From Intoshia linei (lineage: Eukaryota > Orthonectida > Rhopaluridae), in NCBI GenBank assembly GCA_001642005.1, contig LWCA01000153.1:1-47325 (forward strand): a stretch of 47,325 nt of DNA. The letters run 5' to 3'. The translations under genes were made by a program, and so were the position numbers. Below, one piece after another: positions 39,755 to 47,325 of this stretch; position 1 is the stretch's first letter, and every line of letters begins with the position of its first letter. The notes beneath the pieces were generated by a model. It was not told the DNA's origin. It was given only the letters and a program-made list of their open reading frames with translations, and searched no databases.

Positions 39755-40300
39755 CTAACTTATATAAAATGCTTTGTTTGTCTGTGTGTTATCGTTTATT
39801 TTAATAACTACAAGTCTTAGAATTTTATAAAATTCACACTTCTATTACAGTTTTTTCCGGGTGAAAGTAAGATAAATTTCAACCTTCGAAAATCACATCT
39901 TACCAGTCAAAACCCCCAATTATTTTTTTTTTTGAAAATCAGACGAATTCGAGAATTTAAAAAAATATATATCTTGAAGGCCAAAACAAAAGAACCGATG
40001 ATTTTAAATGAAAAAAGCCCTAGAATTTAAAAAAATTACGGGTGGTACAGTTGTATCCTGTTAACACACACAAAAAATTTCAATCTGAATAAGTAGTACA
40101 GTTGTATCCTGTTAACACACATAAAAAATTTCAATCCGAATAAGTGACGACTTCACGGTAAAAAAGGTACTTTAATATTAATTTTTTTTATTTTGATACT
40201 ACAAATTGTATTTTATTAAAACAAAAATTTAAAATAATTAATGGTTCTACAATTAAAAATAAATGTTTTTGATAGAGCTTATTCCATTTGATATAAATAC
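39755..40300 (+). repeat. Dispersed repeat family A, longest copy
   Basis: It starts near CCTAACTTATATAAAATGC and runs through TTTTTTCCGGGTGAAAGTA, then continues into the part shared with 420-665 (AACACACAAAAAATTTCAAT, CTTCACGGTAAAAAAG, TGATAGAGCTTATTCC). It links the head and tail fragments seen separately elsewhere. No ORF. Confidence 0.55.
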
Positions 40301-40544
40301 AAAATTTCAAGCCCAGAAATCTACGCATTCCCAGTGAAAAATAATTTTTAATATATTATCAACCAATAATTTTTCAAATGTTGGATTAAAATTAAAAAGT
40401 AAAATAATCATTCTACAATTTCGAAAAAAATGAGTAGTGTAAGTCTACACATTTCCAATAAAGAAATATTGATGAAAATATATATAATTCATTCCTTCGC
40501 AATTTTCCACTTTCAAAAAATTTAACAAAATTTATTACTACTAC

Positions 40545-41490
40545 AGCAACTAAAAATACAACTTTGTTATTATTATTTTTGTATTTTAATGCTTTCAATC
40601 TTGGTAAAATTCATCTGAAATGTTTTTAAACTTCTGCTTCCGTTAATTATTGATACATATTTGGTATTTTTAATTATTTATTAAATTGTTAATGAATCAT
40701 GTTAGTAAATTTATAATTTTAAAATTCAATATGTCCGTCCTAGGCAGAGCTATGTGTTGTTTGTACGTATTAATAGTACAAAACAGCCAAGCTAGTAAAT
40801 GTATATTAATGTTTGATAATATCGATACAAACCTTACATTTAATATGAATATGTATGTAGCTTTTTCTCTTTTATATTGATGATTTTTTTTAAGTTTTTC
40901 TTATATTTCATGTGAATATGAGTATAAAAAAATTAAGATTTCTGATTCGTACAGTATATTAACGAAAGAATAAAGTATTAGCTATGCTATTTTTTTAAAT
41001 TCTCCGATTTAATTTTTCAAAATTGTAGTTTTTGACACTGCAGATTTTAATTTCTGATAATGAAATTTGCGATATGCATCATTCGGGAAAAGCTGTATTA
41101 TAAATTTGATTTTTTATAAATTTTTGGACTTATTTTTGTAAATAACACACAAAGGTAGTACCGCACATTCGATTGCTACAATTTTCAATTTACCATTTTT
41201 TTATACAAAATTTTAAAGAGGGTTTTTAGAGAAATTTTTTTTTATATTTTAAAGGGGTTTTAGGGAAATATTTTTAATATTTAAATTTAAATGTGATTTT
41301 TTTAATTATCATAGTACAAAAAGTAATTGTACTAGACTTTAAAAATAAAAAATTGTCTTGATGTTTGGGAACCATTCCTTTAAAAAATTAGTAATAGTGG
41401 CATTTTTATGTAATATTTTATTGGTAGAATTAGAAAAGTCCGCCCTCGACAAAGCTAGGTGCTGTTTTGTAGTTCGTAGCTAGTACATTA
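40545..41490 (-). repeat. Dispersed repeat family B, inverted and rearranged copy
   Basis: The 5' head is at 41440-41490 on the minus strand (CAGCACCTAGCTTTGTCGAG) and the 3' tail at 40545-40690. A second 5' head lies between them near 40730-40790 (GCTCTGCCTAGGACGGAC). This indicates two copies, or a duplication, in the same orientation. Confidence 0.5.
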
Positions 41491-41557
41491 TTTATGTATT
41501 ATAAAAAAATAATTTAATAAAAATATAATACAAATTTACACAAATTGATATAATATA

Positions 41558-42852
41558 CTATTCATTGACAGTTTCAGAAATATCCTGAATACTGATTTTG
41601 TTAAATTTAAGTCCATGATATTCACCCTATAAGAAACTTAAACAAAACACCAATTTAAAAAACCGTTTTCAATTTAATCGTGCAATAATCACCTCCATCC
41701 CGGGAAATGAGTTCTGCCAATTGTTCACGGTGTGCTCCATTAACCACAAGTAATAATTTTCCTAATAAAAAATAAAATAAAGACAAACAGAATGTAAATA
41801 AACATACCAGATTCAGGGATATATGTTTTTAAATCAGATTGATGTATTCTCATTTCATGTCCATTTTGAATACATACAGCTGTATCGCCATCGACTCTAT
41901 TAATGAAAAGTTTAGATGATGTGGTTGGTTTATCTTTTAATTGTACGTAAATTTTTTTTATAATCCAAATGGATCGTCTAGAAAATTTATCTTTGTGATA
42001 CTTTTCAGATTGTATAATTTGAGAAATGGCGGATATAGCGCTAGATTTAGATTTTTTGGAAGATTTAATACTCGGAGTAAATGCTTTGAAAACATCATTA
42101 GACTGTAATACATTAATTTTTTGCACCTTGTTAATAGTATTTGTGTTTTTTTTACGATCCACAATATCTGACACTGGAGTTTTAACTGTACTCTTAGCAA
42201 ATTTAAACGAAATTGGTTTAATGGCATCAATTTTGGATATGTCGTTAGTTTCTTTAGTATCATTTTTTTCGTCAATATCATCTTTTTTGGTATTTTCATA
42301 CAACAAACCTCGTTCCACTTGTCGATTTATCTCAATTTCAACAAGTTCTTCATCAGTCCGATCAACTTTTGTTTTACTTTCCATCATTTTCCGTTTAGCA
42401 ATCGCTTCAGCGCTTTGGTCGATGTATGCAATAAACCAACCTTGTTCCGTTTGATCAATTTTACAGTAGCCTTTTTTAGACATCCATAATATAAACCCAG
42501 TCAACGATGTCCATTGAGTCGAGTTCATGTGAATATGATTACGATCCCCAATAAACTCTTGGTACACTCGATTCGCTTTTACTCTTTTAGTGCCGAATCT
42601 ACACCGTAAAATTTGTATAAAGTCGTTTAGAAATTGACGGGAATATTCACCAACATACAAGTTTGTGTTTTCAGACACTACCAATAATTGCCTTTGGTGG
42701 CTTTCTGATTGAATGTGACATTTAAAACCATTTGCATCTCGACATTGCTTTTGACAGGCCTGGCAGTAAAATTTTAATTTTAAGAGTCCTTTAGATTTTA
42801 TTCTATTTGCTATCGCTTTTGGTGTTAATGCTCCAGGTTTTTCTTTTCCCAT
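41558..42852 (-). CDS. KIN: DNA/RNA-binding protein KIN17
   Basis: A conserved nuclear protein linked to DNA replication, repair and RNA processing. Exons on the minus strand are 42852-41808, 41761-41664 and 41626-41558, giving ~403 residues (human 393). It starts MGKEKPGALTPKAIANRIKS, the family signature. A C2H2-type zinc finger follows (FYCQACQKQCRDANGFKCHI with SESHQRQ). The winged-helix domain has FGTKRVKANRVYQEFI and HIHMNSTQWTSLTGF. A lysine-rich linker leads to C-terminal SH3-like/KOW modules (KLLLVVNGAHREQLAEL, ending DISETVNE). Introns are 46 and 37 nt. No lost residues were seen. It is head-to-head with a CDK gene. Confidence 0.94.
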
Positions 42853-43028
42853 TTAAAATTTTATTATTATCGTTGTCAATGTTTTTTGAGAATCAATCTT
42901 ATTTTATGAAGCCAACTTTTTTGATTTTACATTTTGTTGTAATATTTATGGCGCAATGATAAGAGTTATCTAGTGACAGATTATTTCATCGTTACAAATC
43001 AGTTTCAATATGGATTTTTACTTTTGAT
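42853..43028. promoter_or_regulatory. Short divergent promoter between KIN17 and the CDK-like gene
   Basis: Only 176 bp separate the two start codons, so both promoters and leaders must be packed here. No clear TATA box or Inr was identified. Confidence 0.55.
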
Positions 43029-46080
<3,052 letters not shown>

Positions 46081-46398
46081 GTAATTTATTTATTATCAGT
46101 ACGACACAGCTAGTTGAGATATTTTGAGTCTACCTCTTGGAATTCTATTTAAAAAAGTGTTTATGGTTAATTTGTCTCATCTATGATCAATGTATACTAG
46201 GCTGTTAACCTAGTTAACTAGAAAAAAGTATTTTTGCCATATGAGTTTATTTTGAATTCTCTACAAGTATGTAAAATTTCACACTCCAATTATTGACGTA
46301 ACCCTCGCGCAAAAAAATTAAAGTTTATATATCTTAAAAAATCCTTAAATAAATAAAGTGATAATCAATTTAAAAAATTAATTAAATTACTTAAGTAC

Positions 46399-47310
46399 AT
46401 GCAATTAAGAAAGAAAAGAGTTAACTGTGGCCTAATCGATAAAGATTTAAATAAAATGACAAGATTACCATTTAAGAATAAGGTGTTCGGAAGATATTAC
46501 CACCTCATTATGGTAAATTCGGGAATTTTTAAGACTATTATTTTAAATATATTGGCGAAAGAAATTAATGATTTATGGACTTGTTTTTCATTGGAACCTA
46601 TCAGTTTAGGATTGATCAACTTAAAACTGAAAAAAGATATCTTTAGTTACAAGAAGTTAATAAAAAAGTAAATAGAAATAAAACAAAACCTAATTGGGAT
46701 GAAGTCCTCAACGTCACAGATTATAAAATCAAATTGTAAAGTGAGGATGAAGCTTTCTTTAACCTTCACAAAAGATAGGACAATGTTCCAATATATTTTT
46801 AGTTATACAAGGGAAAAAACCGAGAAAGAGCCTACAAGTGGACAATTTTTAATATGGAAGATAATGACGAAGGAATTAAAATGATTTATCTGATTACGTA
46901 AATTTACCCAATAAACTTAAATCACAAGATATTGGCAGAGTTGTATTGATGAAAAATACCTTTGTGAGGAAAGCCGTAATTATTGTAGCTAAAGGAAATC
47001 CAAATTGCAGAGTTCCTACAATGTTTGAGTTTATAAAAAGTCAAAAGTAACTTCATATTTTATTGGGCACCTGCATGGTTCACTTCACGTTTTAAAAGCC
47101 CCTTGGTGTGAATTAGAAGTTTTCCTAAAATCTCATTATTATTTTAAAGCTTACAATTGTATGAGACATTGGACGAAGAAGGAACACCCATTTGATATAG
47201 TAGATACAATTGAAATTGCCGAAAGAAGTTTGGCCACTATGGGTAGCTACATCAATAGTGTTAAGAGTTACACTATGTTAAAGTTTAATTCCATTTTTGA
47301 TAACAATTAA
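46399..47310 (+). pseudogene. Frame-broken coding relic of unknown origin
   Basis: Denser coding-like sequence than its surroundings, split among frames. One segment (46399-46671) contains KEINDLWTCFSLEPISLG. A second frame reads NWDEVLNVTDYKIKL and later DIGRVVLMKNTFVRKAVII and GNPNCRVPTMFEFIKSQ up to 47049. A third, open to 47310, reads HLHGSLHVLKAPWCELEVF and HYYFKAYNCMRHWTKKEHPF. Several stops interrupt the second part. The product is not recognised; it could be a mobile-element or virus-derived gene or a duplicated host gene. It is not the missing CDK C-lobe. Confidence 0.4.
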
Positions 47311-47325
47311 AGTATAACTATTTTT

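Larger units (their letters stand above)
39346..41557. other. Repeat-filled interval between DDX46 and KIN17
   Basis: No gene was found. It holds the DDX46 upstream hairpin, a full family A copy (39755-40300) and an inverted, broken family B copy (40545-41490). Near 40060-40135 a ~60 bp motif (ACAGTTGTATCCTGTTAACA) occurs twice in tandem. Confidence 0.45.

Noticed and set aside
42026-42454. 142-residue plus-strand ORF
   Set aside because: It is the exact antisense of the KIN17 coding exon, where base composition of lysine-rich codons keeps the other strand open.

Overview
This is an animal genome fragment, very AT-rich, with 10 recognisable protein-coding genes that carry GT-AG introns, many of them only 31-60 nt long. 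The gene set (TIM8, GOT1, UMPS, PIGG, an RPRD2-type CID protein, MFSD6, DDX46/PRP5, KIN17, a CDK) is metazoan, and P-like and hAT transposons with very short introns suggest an arthropod, probably an insect. The sequence alone does not fix the order or species. There is one ambiguous base (n at 7324). Exon coordinates were worked out by hand from splice sites, reading phase and family knowledge.

Layout. 0-4.4 kb: a tRNA-like relic, UBE2G2 (minus, last exon not found), TIM8 (plus) and GOT1 (minus). 4.4-12.1 kb: UMPS (minus, 5 exons) surrounded by copies of a dispersed repeat (called family B here), one of which holds a Ty3/gypsy fragment, plus a hAT relic. 12.1-17.1 kb: a long T/G-rich stretch with a ~295 bp tandem duplication and several possible micro-exons. 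17.2-17.8 kb: a small five-exon gene that I do not recognise. 18.1-25.5 kb: PIGG (plus, 11 exons), whose introns hold a hAT element and a decayed P-like element. 26.3-31.1 kb: RPRD2-like (plus) and single-exon MFSD6 (minus), tail to tail with 19 bp between stop codons. 32.0-39.3 kb: DDX46 (minus, 8 exons) with hAT elements in its introns, one carrying a nested MITE. 39.4-41.5 kb: repeats. 41.6-46.1 kb: KIN17 (minus) and a CDK-like kinase (plus) sharing a 176 bp divergent promoter; the kinase C-lobe is not found. 46.4-47.3 kb: a frame-broken coding relic of unknown origin.

The genes are unrelated housekeeping functions: ER protein disposal and vesicle transport (UBE2G2, GOT1), mitochondrial import (TIM8), pyrimidine synthesis (UMPS), GPI-anchor synthesis (PIGG), RNA polymerase II and splicing (RPRD2, DDX46), DNA/RNA metabolism (KIN17), transport (MFSD6) and signalling (CDK). 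No operon-like or defence system is apparent. The most notable features are introns down to an inferred 26 nt, layered transposon insertions with intact target-site duplications, and a set of AT-rich subrepeat arrays shared by several hAT-derived elements.
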